Shown: positions 17,736-26,912, counted from the stretch's first letter. The stretch is 64,000 nucleotides of DNA from Acidipila sp. EB88 (GCF_003858395.1 NZ_QWEV01000005.1:2666001-2730000); one strand, 5' to 3'. Made by a program: numbers and translations. The notes: generated from the sequence alone by a model not told the origin.

Positions 17736-19178
17736 ATGAGCGAAGCAGAAGAGATGCGGATCCAGTATCACGACGAGATCCCACGTGGGGCGAAGATCAA
17801 GGTGATCGGCGTGGGCGGCGGCGGTGGCAACGCGGTAAACCGCATGATCGCGGCACGGGTTGAGGGCGTGGAGTTTATCGTCGCCAACACCGATGTGCAG
17901 GCGCTGCAGCTCTCTTCGGCGTCGGTGAAGCTGCAGCTCGGGGTGAAGCTGACGAGCGGGCTTGGCGCCGGTGCGAACCCCGATGTGGGCCGGCGGGCGG
18001 CGCTGGAAGACTCGGAAAAGATTATTGAAGCGCTGGAAGGCGCGGACATGGTGTTTGTGACGGCGGGCATGGGCGGCGGCACCGGCACGGGTGCGGCACC
18101 GGTGATTGCCTCGCTGGCCAGTGAGATGGGGGCGCTGACCGTCGCGGTCGTAACGCGGCCCTTCGGCTTCGAGGGCAAGCGCCGCATGGCGCAGGCCGAG
18201 CGCGGCATGCAGGAGCTGCTGGACTCCGTGGACACGATGATCGTGATTCCCAATGAGAAGCTGCTCGCTGTGGCGCAGGACGCCGGGTTCTTCGAGTCGT
18301 TCCGCGTGGCGGACGACGTGCTGCGGCAGGGGGTGCAGGGCATCTCGGACATCATCACGATCCCGGGCATCATCAACCGCGACTTCGCCGACGTGAAGAC
18401 CACGATGGCGGGCATGGGCTACGCGGTGATGGGCACGGCGCAGCGTTCGGGCGACAACCGGGCGATTGCCGCCGCGCAGGCCGCGATGGCCTCGCCCCTG
18501 CTCGAGGACGGCGCTATCGACGGGGCACGCGGCATCCTGATCAACATTTCGGGTTCGTCGTCGCTGAAGCTGAGCGAGGTCAATGCGGCCTCGACGCTGA
18601 TCCAGAGCGCGGCGCATGAGGATGCCAACATTATCTTCGGCGCGGTGCTGGATGAAACCATGGGCGACGACGTCAAGATCACTGTGATTGCTACCGGCTT
18701 TCGCCAGGGCCAGCCAAGTCCGCAGGAGCGGGCGGCGGTAGCCGCCCAGCCCAGCCTTGCAAAGGCAGCAGCCAAGCCGAGCGCGCCGGCCGAGAAGCCG
18801 CGGTTCGCCAGCGAGCTTGAAGACGAGCCGACGCCTTCGCAGCGGCTCCCACGGCGTGAGAGTGCCCTGGTGCAGGCCGCGCCCACGGCGCAGGAACTCG
18901 CGGAGCAGGAGATCTTTCTGCCGCGTGACTTCGCACGGGAAAACACCGGCGCTGCCGCCCGGCCGGCTCCCGAGCCGGTGGACTCGTTCTTTACCGATGA
19001 CTTCCGCGAGGAGCGTCCGGCGGAAAATCGACCGCGTGGCGCGTGGGAAAGCGAGGCGAGCGATCGCGCGGAGCATAGCTGGGAGCAGCAGCCGCAGCAG
19101 CTTTCCATGGCCGAAAGCCAGCAGTCGGAAGAGGATGACCTGGAGATCCCGGCGTATTTGCGGCGCGGAGGTAACTAG
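17736..19178 (+). CDS. ftsZ: Cell division protein FtsZ
   Basis: Tubulin-like GTPase forming the Z ring. The nucleotide-binding segment [13 protein letters not shown] and the tubulin signature [11 protein letters not shown] are present, as are the T7-loop residues (GFADVKTTM region). The core ends near residue 325. A long acidic/proline-rich linker follows, and the tail [14 protein letters not shown] is the conserved C-terminal peptide that binds FtsA. I chose the second ATG (17736) because GGTGAGG precedes it; the first, at 17712, has no good ribosome site. Total about 480 aa, with the linker longer than average. Confidence 0.96.
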   Translation: MSEAEEMRIQYHDEIPRGAKIKVIGVGGGGGNAVNRMIAARVEGVEFIVANTDVQALQLSSASVKLQLGVKLTSGLGAGANPDVGRRAALEDSEKIIEALEGADMVFVTAGMGGGTGTGAAPVIASLASEMGALTVAVVTRPFGFEGKRRMAQAERGMQELLDSVDTMIVIPNEKLLAVAQDAGFFESFRVADDVLRQGVQGISDIITIPGIINRDFADVKTTMAGMGYAVMGTAQRSGDNRAIAAAQAAMASPLLEDGAIDGARGILINISGSSSLKLSEVNAASTLIQSAAHEDANIIFGAVLDETMGDDVKITVIATGFRQGQPSPQERAAVAAQPSLAKAAAKPSAPAEKPRFASELEDEPTPSQRLPRRESALVQAAPTAQELAEQEIFLPRDFARENTGAAARPAPEPVDSFFTDDFREERPAENRPRGAWESEASDRAEHSWEQQPQQLSMAESQQSEEDDLEIPAYLRRGGN

Positions 19179-19229
19179 CAGGGCGACTTTTGGCAGATTT
19201 GAGCCAAAGCTTTGCTAGAGTGATTGCAC

Positions 19230-19282
19230 CGAATGCATAAACCACCGCTTGAATGGCGATTTGCATTCAAGTATCGCCATTC
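19230..19282 (+). promoter_or_regulatory. Mutually exclusive hairpins upstream of the PBP gene
   Basis: CTTGAATG (19248-19255) pairs perfectly with CATTCAAG (19264-19271). GAATGGCGAT (19251-19260) pairs perfectly with ATCGCCATTC (19273-19282). The two stems share bases and cannot coexist. A third partner, GAATGC at 19231-19236, can pair with GCATTC at 19263-19268. This looks like a switchable leader between ftsZ and the PBP gene. Confidence 0.5.
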
Positions 19283-19390
19283 GCGGACACCCGGGCGAGG
19301 CAGCCTGGTAAAGCTCTGCATGACAAGTACATGAATGACTTGAACTTTCAGCGGTGGGGCTTGCTCCGCAGCAGACTCGAGAGCTTTTGC

Positions 19391-20656
19391 ATGAGACGTA
19401 TTCTGCCCTTATTTGCAGTACTGGCTTTGCTGTTTCTGCCGTTGAGCAGTTTCGCGACCGCAAGCACGCGCAGGCACCATGCCCGGGCCACGGCGCGCGT
19501 CCAGGAAAGTCCGCGTGCCCGACGCCACCTGGCCTCGCTCCAGAGCAGCCATCGCGTAGTTGCGGCAGGTAGACGGCACGGACGCGCCGTGGCGGTAGCT
19601 TCCACCACGCGGCTGGTGCGGGGGCGCAATGGTCGCATGCGCCGGGTCGCGGTCCGCCGCCATGTTTACGGCGAGCGGTTCACCGCGGACTCATTCACCA
19701 ACGAAAACGTAGGCCAGAACGACATCACCACGGGCGAAGACCCGGTGGTGCGCCAGGCCGCCATCGACGCGCTGGGCAACATGTACGGCACGGTGGTCGC
19801 GATCAACCCCGACAATGGCCGCATCCTGGCCATGGTGAACCAGAAGCTGGCATTGTCCAGCGGTGCTGAGCCCTGCTCGACCATCAAGGTTTCGGTCGCG
19901 CTGGCTGCCCTGTCCGAGGGCATCATCACCAAGGACACGCCGGTTAACCTGGGTGGGCACTACTCGCTGGACCTGACCACGGCGCTGGCCAAGTCGGTCA
20001 ACCCGTACTTTGAAGTGCTGGGCCGCCGGCTTGGCTTCGAGCGGGTGCGGCACTACGCCAACCAGTTCGGGCTGGGCGAGCTTGCCGGCTACAACATCCC
20101 CAACGAGCAGCTCGGCGTGTACCCTTCGCAGCCGCTGCCTGACTCCAAGGGTGGCGTCGGCCGCATGTGCTCCTTCGGTGAGGGCGTTTCGATGACGCCG
20201 CTGCAGCTGGGTGCGCTGGTTTCGGCCATCGCCAACGGGGGCACGCTGTACTACCTGCAGCACCCGACCACCGCGCAGGCGATCGCCACCTACCAGCCCC
20301 GCATCAAGCGGACGCTCAACATCAAGAACCTGATTCCCGAAATTGAACCCGGCATGGCAGGCGCAGTCGGCTGGGGCACGGCGCGTTCGCTGCGTGCCTC
20401 GTTCAACCAGTTCCCGGTGATGGGCAAGACGGGCACGTGCTCCAACGACGGCACCCGGTTCGGCTGGTTTGCCAGCTTTGCCGATACGCAGCAGTACGGG
20501 CGCATCGTCACGGTGATCTTCCTGGAAGGCGGCCGCGCTACATTTGGACCCAAGGCGGCAGAGCTGACCGGGCTGTTCTACAAGAACATGTGGGATCACA
20601 GCTACTTCGCCTCGCGGGAAGCCACCGTGGCGCTGCCGGGGAACTCTTCCCGGTAA
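19391..20656 (+). CDS. Penicillin-binding transpeptidase-domain protein
   Basis: A 422-aa exported or membrane-anchored protein with the three penicilloyl-serine-transferase motifs in order: STIK (residues 163-166, catalytic Ser163), SVN (202-204) and KTG (346-348). The N-terminus has a signal or anchor segment (RILPLFAVLALLFLPL), then an unusually Arg/His-rich region (about 25-90) instead of a dimerisation or glycosyltransferase domain. I take the start at 19391 because the signal sequence begins there, although the frame is open to 19253. Its site after ftsZ suggests a division-related D,D-transpeptidase, but the missing pedestal domain makes that uncertain. Confidence 0.82.
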   Translation: MRRILPLFAVLALLFLPLSSFATASTRRHHARATARVQESPRARRHLASLQSSHRVVAAGRRHGRAVAVASTTRLVRGRNGRMRRVAVRRHVYGERFTADSFTNENVGQNDITTGEDPVVRQAAIDALGNMYGTVVAINPDNGRILAMVNQKLALSSGAEPCSTIKVSVALAALSEGIITKDTPVNLGGHYSLDLTTALAKSVNPYFEVLGRRLGFERVRHYANQFGLGELAGYNIPNEQLGVYPSQPLPDSKGGVGRMCSFGEGVSMTPLQLGALVSAIANGGTLYYLQHPTTAQAIATYQPRIKRTLNIKNLIPEIEPGMAGAVGWGTARSLRASFNQFPVMGKTGTCSNDGTRFGWFASFADTQQYGRIVTVIFLEGGRATFGPKAAELTGLFYKNMWDHSYFASREATVALPGNSSR

Positions 20657-20663
20657 GAGCCAA

Positions 20664-20811
20664 GCCGCCTGCGCGGCTGGCGGTCCCTTCGGGACATGTA
20701 CTTTCTAGAAACAGAAGCCCTGAGACACCCCGGCAAGATCGATCCGGGTGTTCCAGGGCTTCTGCTTTTCTGGTGTACCCGCCACGAAGTGGCCGCCTCC
20801 CGCGCAGGGGG
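20664..20811. repeat. Paired hairpin repeat, copy 2, enclosing a terminator
   Basis: A B arm (20664-20702, hairpin GTCCC-TTC-GGGAC) and an inverted A arm (20773-20811, hairpin GCCAC-GAA-GTGGC) face each other. Read on the minus strand this is the same A-then-inverted-B order as copies 1 and 3. A rho-independent terminator lies between the arms. Confidence 0.85.
20712..20770 (+). terminator. Terminator after the dcw cluster PBP
   Basis: CAGAAGCCCTG (from 20712) pairs with CAGGGCTTCTG (to 20764) and the stem continues through ACACC/GGTGT to CCGG pairs, with few mismatches. CTTTTC follows. It probably ends the ftsQ-ftsA-ftsZ-PBP transcript and lies inside the paired repeat. Confidence 0.8.
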
Positions 20812-20853
20812 TCCTGGGTTTCGTTTCTGCATCTGTGTTGAGTGAGGAACCGG

Positions 20854-22473
20854 ATGAAGATCTTGACGGCGGAAGAGATGCGCGCGTGCGACCGCGCGAC
20901 GGCGGAGCAGTACGGGGTGAGCCTGACGCGGCTGATGGTGCATGCAGGCGAGGCGGTGGCGCGCTTCGTCGCGGCGGAGTTTCCGGAGGCACGCAACATC
21001 GTGGTGCTGTGCGGCAAGGGCAATAACGGCGGCGACGGGCTGATGGCGTCGGCGGCCCTGGCGGAAGCGGGGCTGAAGCCGCATGTGCTGCTGCTTGGTC
21101 GCAAGGAAGAGTTGAAGGGTGATCCTGAGGCCATGTTCGATCGCTCGCAGCCGCTGGTGCCGGTCACCGAGATCCCGACGGAGGCGGAGCTGCATACCGA
21201 GGCGGTGGCGAGGCTGTTTGCCGGAGCGGACCTGATCCTTGACGCGATGGTGGGGACGGGGTTCAAGCCGCCCATGCGCGGGGTGCTCTCGGCGGTGCGC
21301 GACCTGGTAAACCCGATGCTGCCGACGCCGATCGTGGCGGTGGACCTGCCGTCGGGCTGGGATGCGGACTCGCTGGCGTACGAGGAGCAGGGCGTGGTGC
21401 GGGCGGACGCGGTGGTCACGTTTACGGCGCCCAAGCTGGCGCATGCGTTCGGCAACCTTACGGGCTCGGCCACCCGGCCGATTGTGATCGCCAACATCGG
21501 ATCGCCGGACGAAGCGATTGTGTCCGGGCAGCAGCTGCGCTGGACGGGCTCGGCCAAGTGGATTACCGAAAGGCCGCGCAAGGCAGACGACAACAAGGGC
21601 AGGCATGGGCACGTGGTGCTGTTTGCCGGGAGCCACGGCAAGGCGGGCGCGCCCTCGATGGCCTCGCTGGCCGGGCTGCGAGCAGGGGCGGGGCTGGTGA
21701 CGGCGGCGGTGCCTGCGTCTGTTCTGAACACGGTGGCGCTGGTGGCCCCGGAGCTGATGACCGAGCCATTACCCGAAGATGCGCAGGCGCAGCTCGACAC
21801 CAGCTTTTTCAACGCGCCGGGGCAGGACGCGCTTGCCGCGTTGCTGAAGAAGAAGTCGGTGATTGCAGTCGGCCCCGGGCTGGGGGAGAGCGAGCAGGCA
21901 GCAGGGCTGGTGTGGGCCTTGGTGGAGCGAGCCGAGGTGCCGCTGGTGTTGGACGCGGATGCGTTGAACCTGGTGGCGAAGGATATGCCGCGGTTCCGCG
22001 AACGCGCTAACCGGGATGGGCAACGTGTGGTGATGACGCCGCACCCAGGCGAAATGGCGCGGCTGGCGGGGATGTCGATTGCCGAGGTGCAGAAGGATCG
22101 CATCGGGCTGGCGCGGAGGTTTGCGATGGAGTATGGCGTGACGCTGGTGTTGAAAGGCTGGCGCACGCTGGTGGCGCACCCCGACGGCATGGTCGCGGTA
22201 AACACGACCGGCAACCCGGGGCTGGCCAAGGGCGGGTCGGGCGACATGCTCACCGGGATCGTGGCGGCGTTTGTCGCGCAGTATCCGGACAAGCTGGAGC
22301 TGGCGGTGGAAGCAGCGGTGTTTATGCACGGGCTGGCGGCGGACATCGCGGTACGTGCGCAGGATGAACATACTCTGCTGGTCACGGATGTATTGCAAAA
22401 CCTGTGGAAGGCATTTCGTTACCGGACTGAAGCAAAAGGCGGGTATGTTTGGTGGGAGGGCCTACCTAAATGA
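20854..22473 (+). CDS. nnr: Bifunctional NAD(P)H-hydrate epimerase/dehydratase
   Basis: Metabolite-repair enzyme of 539 aa. The N-terminal YjeF_N half epimerises NAD(P)HX and carries GKGNNGGDGL; the C-terminal carbohydrate-kinase-like half dehydrates S-NAD(P)HX using ADP or ATP and carries the NPGLAKGGSGDMLTG motif. GAGG lies six bases before the ATG at 20854; a GTG four codons earlier is possible. Its stop overlaps tsaE as ATGA, a pairing seen in many bacteria. Confidence 0.94.
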   Translation: MKILTAEEMRACDRATAEQYGVSLTRLMVHAGEAVARFVAAEFPEARNIVVLCGKGNNGGDGLMASAALAEAGLKPHVLLLGRKEELKGDPEAMFDRSQPLVPVTEIPTEAELHTEAVARLFAGADLILDAMVGTGFKPPMRGVLSAVRDLVNPMLPTPIVAVDLPSGWDADSLAYEEQGVVRADAVVTFTAPKLAHAFGNLTGSATRPIVIANIGSPDEAIVSGQQLRWTGSAKWITERPRKADDNKGRHGHVVLFAGSHGKAGAPSMASLAGLRAGAGLVTAAVPASVLNTVALVAPELMTEPLPEDAQAQLDTSFFNAPGQDALAALLKKKSVIAVGPGLGESEQAAGLVWALVERAEVPLVLDADALNLVAKDMPRFRERANRDGQRVVMTPHPGEMARLAGMSIAEVQKDRIGLARRFAMEYGVTLVLKGWRTLVAHPDGMVAVNTTGNPGLAKGGSGDMLTGIVAAFVAQYPDKLELAVEAAVFMHGLAADIAVRAQDEHTLLVTDVLQNLWKAFRYRTEAKGGYVWWEGLPK

Positions 22474-22952
22474 CGGAAGAGCTGGCGACGCGCACGATGG
22501 AGTTCCACACGGAGAATGCAGCGGAAACGATCCGCGCCGGGGCGGAGCTGCTGAAGACGCTGCAGCCGCCCGTGCTGATGATCCTGACCGGCACGCTGGG
22601 CGCCGGCAAGACCACGCTGGTGAAAGGCATTGCCGATGCGCTGGGCGCGGCTGAGCCGGACGAGGTGACGAGCCCGACGTTTACGCTGATGCACGAGTAC
22701 GAAGGCTCGCTCAACGGCAAGCCCGTCTCGCTGTATCACCTCGACCTGTACCGCCTCGAAAGCGAGCGGCAGGTGGAGCAGCTCGGCATTGACGAGCTGC
22801 TGGAGGATGACGCGATTGTGCTGGTGGAGTGGGGCGAGAAGTTCGCTTCAATCCAGCGTCGCGCGGCCGGGGAGATCGTGATGGAGTCGGAAGGTGGCGA
22901 TGGGCGCAAGATCAGCGTCAAGCTTCGCCAGGAACTGCAGCAGTCGGCTTAG
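22470..22952 (+). CDS. tsaE: tRNA t6A biosynthesis ATPase TsaE
   Basis: P-loop ATPase of the TsaBDE complex that makes N6-threonylcarbamoyladenosine at tRNA position 37. Walker A GTLGAGKTT is at residues 41-49, followed by the family's VTSPTFTLMHEY and the YHLDLYRL segment. Its 160 aa is the usual length. It is coupled to nnr by an ATGA overlap. The partner gene tsaB lies 13 kb away at 35618. Confidence 0.94.
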   Translation: MTEELATRTMEFHTENAAETIRAGAELLKTLQPPVLMILTGTLGAGKTTLVKGIADALGAAEPDEVTSPTFTLMHEYEGSLNGKPVSLYHLDLYRLESERQVEQLGIDELLEDDAIVLVEWGEKFASIQRRAAGEIVMESEGGDGRKISVKLRQELQQSA

Positions 22953-23025
22953 GCGCGAGAAGCCGCGGCGAGCGGCCTGAACGGCACCACCCGCGACCGC
23001 CATGATGCAGTGCGGGCTGAAAAGC

Positions 23026-23090
23026 CAAAAAGAAACGCGGCAACCTCGTGGGGAATACACCTTCCCTGAAGGTTGCCGCGTTTCTTTGCT
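23026..23090. terminator. Bidirectional terminator between tsaE and the DUF2278 gene
   Basis: AAACGCGGCAACCT (23033-23046) pairs perfectly with AGGTTGCCGCGTTT (23070-23083). The + side continues CTTTGC and the minus side continues CTTTTTGGCTTTT, so the stem can end transcription of both convergent genes. Confidence 0.85.
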
Positions 23091-23110
23091 GCATAGTCAA
23101 AGCTCTGTAC

Positions 23111-23764
23111 TTACGAAGTCACGTTGCCGCTGTTGTCCGTAGACCAGACCTGTTCCTGGAACGCGATGAAGATGGCGGTCCACTGCGAGGCGCCGGCCGG
23201 GGCATTGGGCATGGAGAAAACCAGCAGTCCGTCCTGCCAGATGCCGTTGTCGCTGGCGTGGTCATTGGCGGGATTGCCCTGGTTCATGTGGATATCGTGG
23301 ATGCCATTGCCCGAGGTGTAGAGCGCGCCGAAGGCGTAGATGGTGCCGTCTTTGTCCGCGATGGCCTGGTTCAGGTACTGGATCACCGCGTTCTGCAGGT
23401 TCTGCGCGGCGGTTTTGCCTGGCAGCGGCAGGTCCGTCATGGCGGCGCGGGTGATCAGCGGCTGGTTTGCGGGTGTGCGGCTGCGCAGGTAGTCGATGGC
23501 CGGGTTAGCGTCCTTGCCGGCGAGGCTGGTTGCGCCCATCGGCAGGGCAGCCAAGGCAGCCGCGTCCGGTGGGGTCCAGTCTTCATCGAGCGCGTAGAGC
23601 ACCTCGGCGCTGGAGCCAGAGCCGGTGTCGGACTCCACGTTGACCGCTATCTGCCAGCTCACGCTGCCGGCAGAGAGCTCGATGAGGTAGTGGGGGCGCG
23701 AGTCTTTCGAAATGGAGCCGGAGAGAGGTGTGCCCTTGAGCACGCTGTACTGGTTGATCGGCAT
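23111..23764 (-). CDS. DUF2278 (YukJ-like) family protein
   Basis: A 217-aa soluble protein matching DUF2278/YukJ: MPINQYSVLKG at the start, PHYLIEL, the IAVNVES block with a downstream LYALDEDW, and a conserved end region GIHDIHMNQGN with a final WTAIFIAFQEQ. The family has no established biochemical function; some members sit next to peptidase or lamin-like domains. It has no Shine-Dalgarno, but a TAGAGT box ends seven bases before the ATG, so the mRNA may be leaderless. It is convergent with tsaE. Confidence 0.82.
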   Translation of the reverse strand: MPINQYSVLKGTPLSGSISKDSRPHYLIELSAGSVSWQIAVNVESDTGSGSSAEVLYALDEDWTPPDAAALAALPMGATSLAGKDANPAIDYLRSRTPANQPLITRAAMTDLPLPGKTAAQNLQNAVIQYLNQAIADKDGTIYAFGALYTSGNGIHDIHMNQGNPANDHASDNGIWQDGLLVFSMPNAPAGASQWTAIFIAFQEQVWSTDNSGNVTS

Positions 23765-23771
23765 GCGCTGT

Positions 23772-23777
23772 ACTCTA
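23772..23777 (-). promoter_or_regulatory. -10 box of the DUF2278 gene, leaderless spacing
   Basis: TAGAGT on the minus strand, separated by seven bases from the start codon. The expected transcription start is the A of ATG or one base off. No -35 match is visible. Confidence 0.45.
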
Positions 23778-23788
23778 TCGCCCTCGTG

Positions 23789-24556
23789 TTAGAGCCCCAT
23801 GACGTTGTAGCCGCAGTCGACGTAGGTGACCTCGCCGGTGACGCCGGTGGAGAGATCGGACGCGAGGTACACGGCTGCACCTGCGACCTCGGCCTGCTCG
23901 ACGTTGCGGCCCAGCGGTGAGCGGTCGGCATGGCCCTTGAGCATGATGGAGAGGTCGCCGATGCCGCGTGCAGCCAGGGTCTTGATGGGGCCGGCGGAGA
24001 TGGCGTTGACGCGGATTTTGCGCGCGCCGAGCGATGCAGCGAGATAGCGCACGGTGGACTCGAGCGCAGCCTTGGCGACGCCCATGACGTTGTAGTTGGG
24101 GAAGACTTTTTCCGAGCCGTAGTAGGAGAGCGTCATGATGGAGCCGCCCTCGGACATGAGCGGTGCGGCGGCACGGGCCAGCGCGATCAGCGAGTACACG
24201 CTGACGTCGTGCGCGATGCGGAAGCCTTCGCGCGTGGTCTCCAGGAAGTCGTTGTGGATCTCGTGCGCGGGCGCAAAGGCGATCGAGTGGACCAGGGTGT
24301 GGATCGTGCCGTAACGCTGCTTGAGTGCGGCGAAGGAGCGCTCGATCTCTTCGTCGCTCGATACATCGCACTGGAAGGTGCTGGCGTTTTCGAGACCCTG
24401 GATCAGTGCGTCGGCTTCGCCCTTGAGTCGTTCGCTCTGGTAGCCGATGGCGAGGGTACAGCCGGCTTCGGCGAGCTTCTGGGCGATGGCATAGGCGATC
24501 GATCGCTTGTTGGCGACGCCGAAGACGACCGCGACGCGGCCCTGCAGGTTAAGCAT
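23789..24556 (-). CDS. fabI: Enoyl-[acyl-carrier-protein] reductase FabI
   Basis: NADH-dependent reductase of the last step of each type II fatty-acid elongation cycle; the triclosan target. It is an atypical short-chain dehydrogenase of 255 aa: N-terminal GVANKRSIAY cofactor loop, SIAFAP, the SYYGSEK segment (Tyr145/146), catalytic Tyr155 and Lys162 in NYNVMGVAK, and GPIKTLAARGI. AAAGGA lies ten bases before the ATG. It lies just downstream of the divergent paired-repeat gap and is monocistronic or weakly linked to the DUF2278 gene. Confidence 0.95.
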   Translation of the reverse strand: MLNLQGRVAVVFGVANKRSIAYAIAQKLAEAGCTLAIGYQSERLKGEADALIQGLENASTFQCDVSSDEEIERSFAALKQRYGTIHTLVHSIAFAPAHEIHNDFLETTREGFRIAHDVSVYSLIALARAAAPLMSEGGSIMTLSYYGSEKVFPNYNVMGVAKAALESTVRYLAASLGARKIRVNAISAGPIKTLAARGIGDLSIMLKGHADRSPLGRNVEQAEVAGAAVYLASDLSTGVTGEVTYVDCGYNVMGL

Positions 24557-24640
24557 GAACTTGGATCCTTTCGACCCGCCGGCGTGCAGCGGGGCAACGA
24601 AAGGATAGCAGCCCCGGGAAATTCACTGCTGGCTGGTGGA

Positions 24641-24680
24641 CCGCCTGCGCGGCTGGCGGCCACTTCGTGGCACGTGTACC
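24641..24680 (+). repeat. Hairpin repeat, single A arm
   Basis: One A-type arm: CCGCCTGCGCGGCTGGCGG followed by GCCAC-TTC-GTGGC and ending ACGTGTAC, in the gap between murI and fabI. No inverted B partner is nearby. Confidence 0.8.
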
Positions 24681-24765
24681 CGGGGCGAATGCGCGGGCTG
24701 GAGTGGGCCTTCCGTTGGGCGGCGGCTGGGTTGAAAGCCAATCGTTAAAGCAGAACGGCTCCCGT

Positions 24766-25605
24766 TCAGCCGCCCAGGTCGATCAGGGTGACGGCTTCGA
24801 TGGGTTCATCCAGGAAGCGGCTGCCTAATGCTTTGAAGCGTTCGGCGCCATCCGTCGCGAAGAAGCGGATCGGGGGCTTCGCGAGCGTGCCGGTGGAAAC
24901 AGGTTCGCGGTCCGCAACGAGCCCAAGTGCGCGGGTGACGGCTTCCGCAGTGACGGCGGCCGAGTCGATCACCGCCATACCGCGCGGCACCAGGGCTTCG
25001 ATTTCTGAGCGCAGCAGTGGGTAGTGGGTGCAGCCGAGCACGAGCGCGTCCGGGTGGAGCGCGTCGCCCCGGGCTGCCGCGGTGGACTGCGCGAGGTAAA
25101 TGCGCAGCACGTCGCGGGTCACGGGGTGGGCAACCCAGCCTTCTTCGACCAGGGGCACGAGCAGCGGGCAGGCCATCTCGCTGGCCCGGAGACCGCGCTC
25201 CGCGCAGGCGGCAGAGTAGGCGAGGCTTGCCACGGTCGCGGCGGTCGCCAGGATTGACACGTCGCCCGAGCGGGAGGCTGCGAGGGCTGCATCGGCGCCC
25301 GTCTCGATCACGCCCAGCACGGGCACAGGGCTGGCGGCACGGATCTCGGGAAGAGCCAGCGCGGACGCGGTGTTGCAGGCGATGACCAGGTATTCGGCGC
25401 CCTGCTCGAGCAGGAAGCGAACACTTTCCACGGCGTAGCGGGCGATGGTCGCCTGGGACTTGGAACCGTAGGGCAGCCGGGCCGTGTCGCCGAGGTAAAG
25501 GTAGTGGGCGTGCGGCAGGCGCGCACGCAGCGCGCGCAGTACGGTGAGTCCACCGACGCCGGAGTCGAAGACGCCAATGCGGAGGGTGCTGCCGGGCGCG
25601 GTCAT
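24766..25605 (-). CDS. murI: Glutamate racemase MurI
   Basis: Cofactor-independent racemase supplying D-glutamate for MurD. Substrate and catalytic segments are present: FDSGVGGLTVL (about residues 13-23), the first cysteine in VIACNTASA, and the second in LGCTHYPLL. Length 279 aa is typical. Its ATG overlaps the stop of the GerMN-protein gene upstream (ATGA), forming a three-gene wall operon, amidase-GerMN-murI, on the minus strand. Confidence 0.95.
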   Translation of the reverse strand: MTAPGSTLRIGVFDSGVGGLTVLRALRARLPHAHYLYLGDTARLPYGSKSQATIARYAVESVRFLLEQGAEYLVIACNTASALALPEIRAASPVPVLGVIETGADAALAASRSGDVSILATAATVASLAYSAACAERGLRASEMACPLLVPLVEEGWVAHPVTRDVLRIYLAQSTAAARGDALHPDALVLGCTHYPLLRSEIEALVPRGMAVIDSAAVTAEAVTRALGLVADREPVSTGTLAKPPIRFFATDGAERFKALGSRFLDEPIEAVTLIDLGG

Positions 25606-26912
25606 GGCTGGCTCCCGCGTGTGGTGAAGGCCTCACCGGGGGTGAGCTGCGCCCCGCCGGCGAGATAGGTGTGGAGCAGGTCTGCGTGGCCGGCCAGGGT
25701 GGGGCGCGGCTGGCCATCGACGAGGAAGCGCACCTCGGCAACATCGGGCAGGTTGGCGTGCAGGGTCGCAATCATGGAGAGCAAGGTCAGGGTCTCGGGC
25801 TCGATCCCGGAGGGATGGGTGTGGACGAAGGTGGGCGCGAGGTCGACGACCGCGAGCAAGGGCCGGCGGCCGCCGGCGCCCGCGGCAGAACCCGCCCCGG
25901 TGCCAGGCAGTGGGGTGAGGTAGACCTCGTCTACGGCGTCTACGCCGGGCGCCGCGGGCGGCAGCGGGTGTAGCGAGCCGGTGGCCGTGTACTCGGAGAG
26001 GAGCTTGGACAGCACGACGCGCGCGCGGGTGTTGGGGTCTTCGGGGAGCGGAAAAGACAGCGGCCGCTCGGCCAGAGCGCCCGAGTCGTCGCTCGCGAGA
26101 TACAGCAGCAGCGACGCCGGTCCGGAGCCGGCGGTCGCGGTCGCGAGCGGGATCGGCAGCGCCCGGGAGGCGAAGTGCGCATCGGCCCGTTCACGATACC
26201 GGACCAGGAAGATGCACATGGCGAGCACCGCGGCCAGCAGCGTCCAGAACAGCGTGCGCTCGCCCCGCGAGATGAACGAGGGGCGTCTGGCCGTGGGTGC
26301 CGTCGCCGCGCCGGGTGCGCGGAACGAGCCTGCAGGCTGCGTAGGCATGGAGCGTGCGCGGGCGGTGCCCTGTGCGGCTGGAGGTTGCCCGGGAACGCTC
26401 GCTCCCGGATCGCGGGTCGCGATTGCATCAGAAGCAGCCGGCCGCCGGGTTCCCTGGGGCGCTCGCCACGCCGCGTCCGAAGACTGCCCAGGTGTGGAGG
26501 GCTTCGCGGGTGGAGTGGTGCTTTTTGCCCCCGGGGTTGGGGCCTGCGCCGTGCCCGGGCTTTTGCCTGGAGTTGCCGTCGGACCCGTTCCGCGGGGTGG
26601 GACGAACGATCCGGATGGGGACGGGCCGGGGAACTTGCCCGAGGGCGCGGGATTGCCGCTGCCCGGGACTCTGGGTGCGCGCGGGGCGGGTGGCCCGGAT
26701 GGTGGCCGAGCCGGTGGCCGTGCCGTCGGCTGTGCCGGGGGCGCAGGCGTGCCGGGCTCCCCAGCAGGTGCCTGCCAGCTTCCGCGCCGGGGCGGCAGGC
26801 CGGCGCGATCGTCGCGTCCCGCGGGCGGTTTGCGTCCCGCGCCGGGCTCCGGACCATCCGGAGCCCGGCGATCGGGCGCTTCGTCAAAGGGCGGTTCGTT
26901 GCGGGGGCTCAT
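25602..26912 (-). CDS. GerMN-domain membrane protein with proline-rich N-terminus
   Basis: A 436-aa protein in three parts. Residues 1 to about 215 are low-complexity, rich in Pro, Gly, Ala, Arg and Ser, and probably cytoplasmic and disordered. A single membrane helix lies at about 217-235 (LFWTLLAAVLAMCIFLV). The periplasmic part contains a GerMN-like domain (residues about 250-420: SLLLYLASDDSGAL, LLSEYTATGSLHPLPP, AEVRFLVDGQP). The start at 26912 is set by the ATGA overlap with the amidase gene. GerMN domains are found in GerM and LpqB-like envelope proteins; pairing with an amidase and murI suggests a wall role. Confidence 0.8.
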   Translation of the reverse strand: MSPRNEPPFDEAPDRRAPDGPEPGAGRKPPAGRDDRAGLPPRRGSWQAPAGEPGTPAPPAQPTARPPARPPSGPPAPRAPRVPGSGNPAPSGKFPGPSPSGSFVPPRGTGPTATPGKSPGTAQAPTPGAKSTTPPAKPSTPGQSSDAAWRAPQGTRRPAASDAIATRDPGASVPGQPPAAQGTARARSMPTQPAGSFRAPGAATAPTARRPSFISRGERTLFWTLLAAVLAMCIFLVRYRERADAHFASRALPIPLATATAGSGPASLLLYLASDDSGALAERPLSFPLPEDPNTRARVVLSKLLSEYTATGSLHPLPPAAPGVDAVDEVYLTPLPGTGAGSAAGAGGRRPLLAVVDLAPTFVHTHPSGIEPETLTLLSMIATLHANLPDVAEVRFLVDGQPRPTLAGHADLLHTYLAGGAQLTPGEAFTTRGSQP

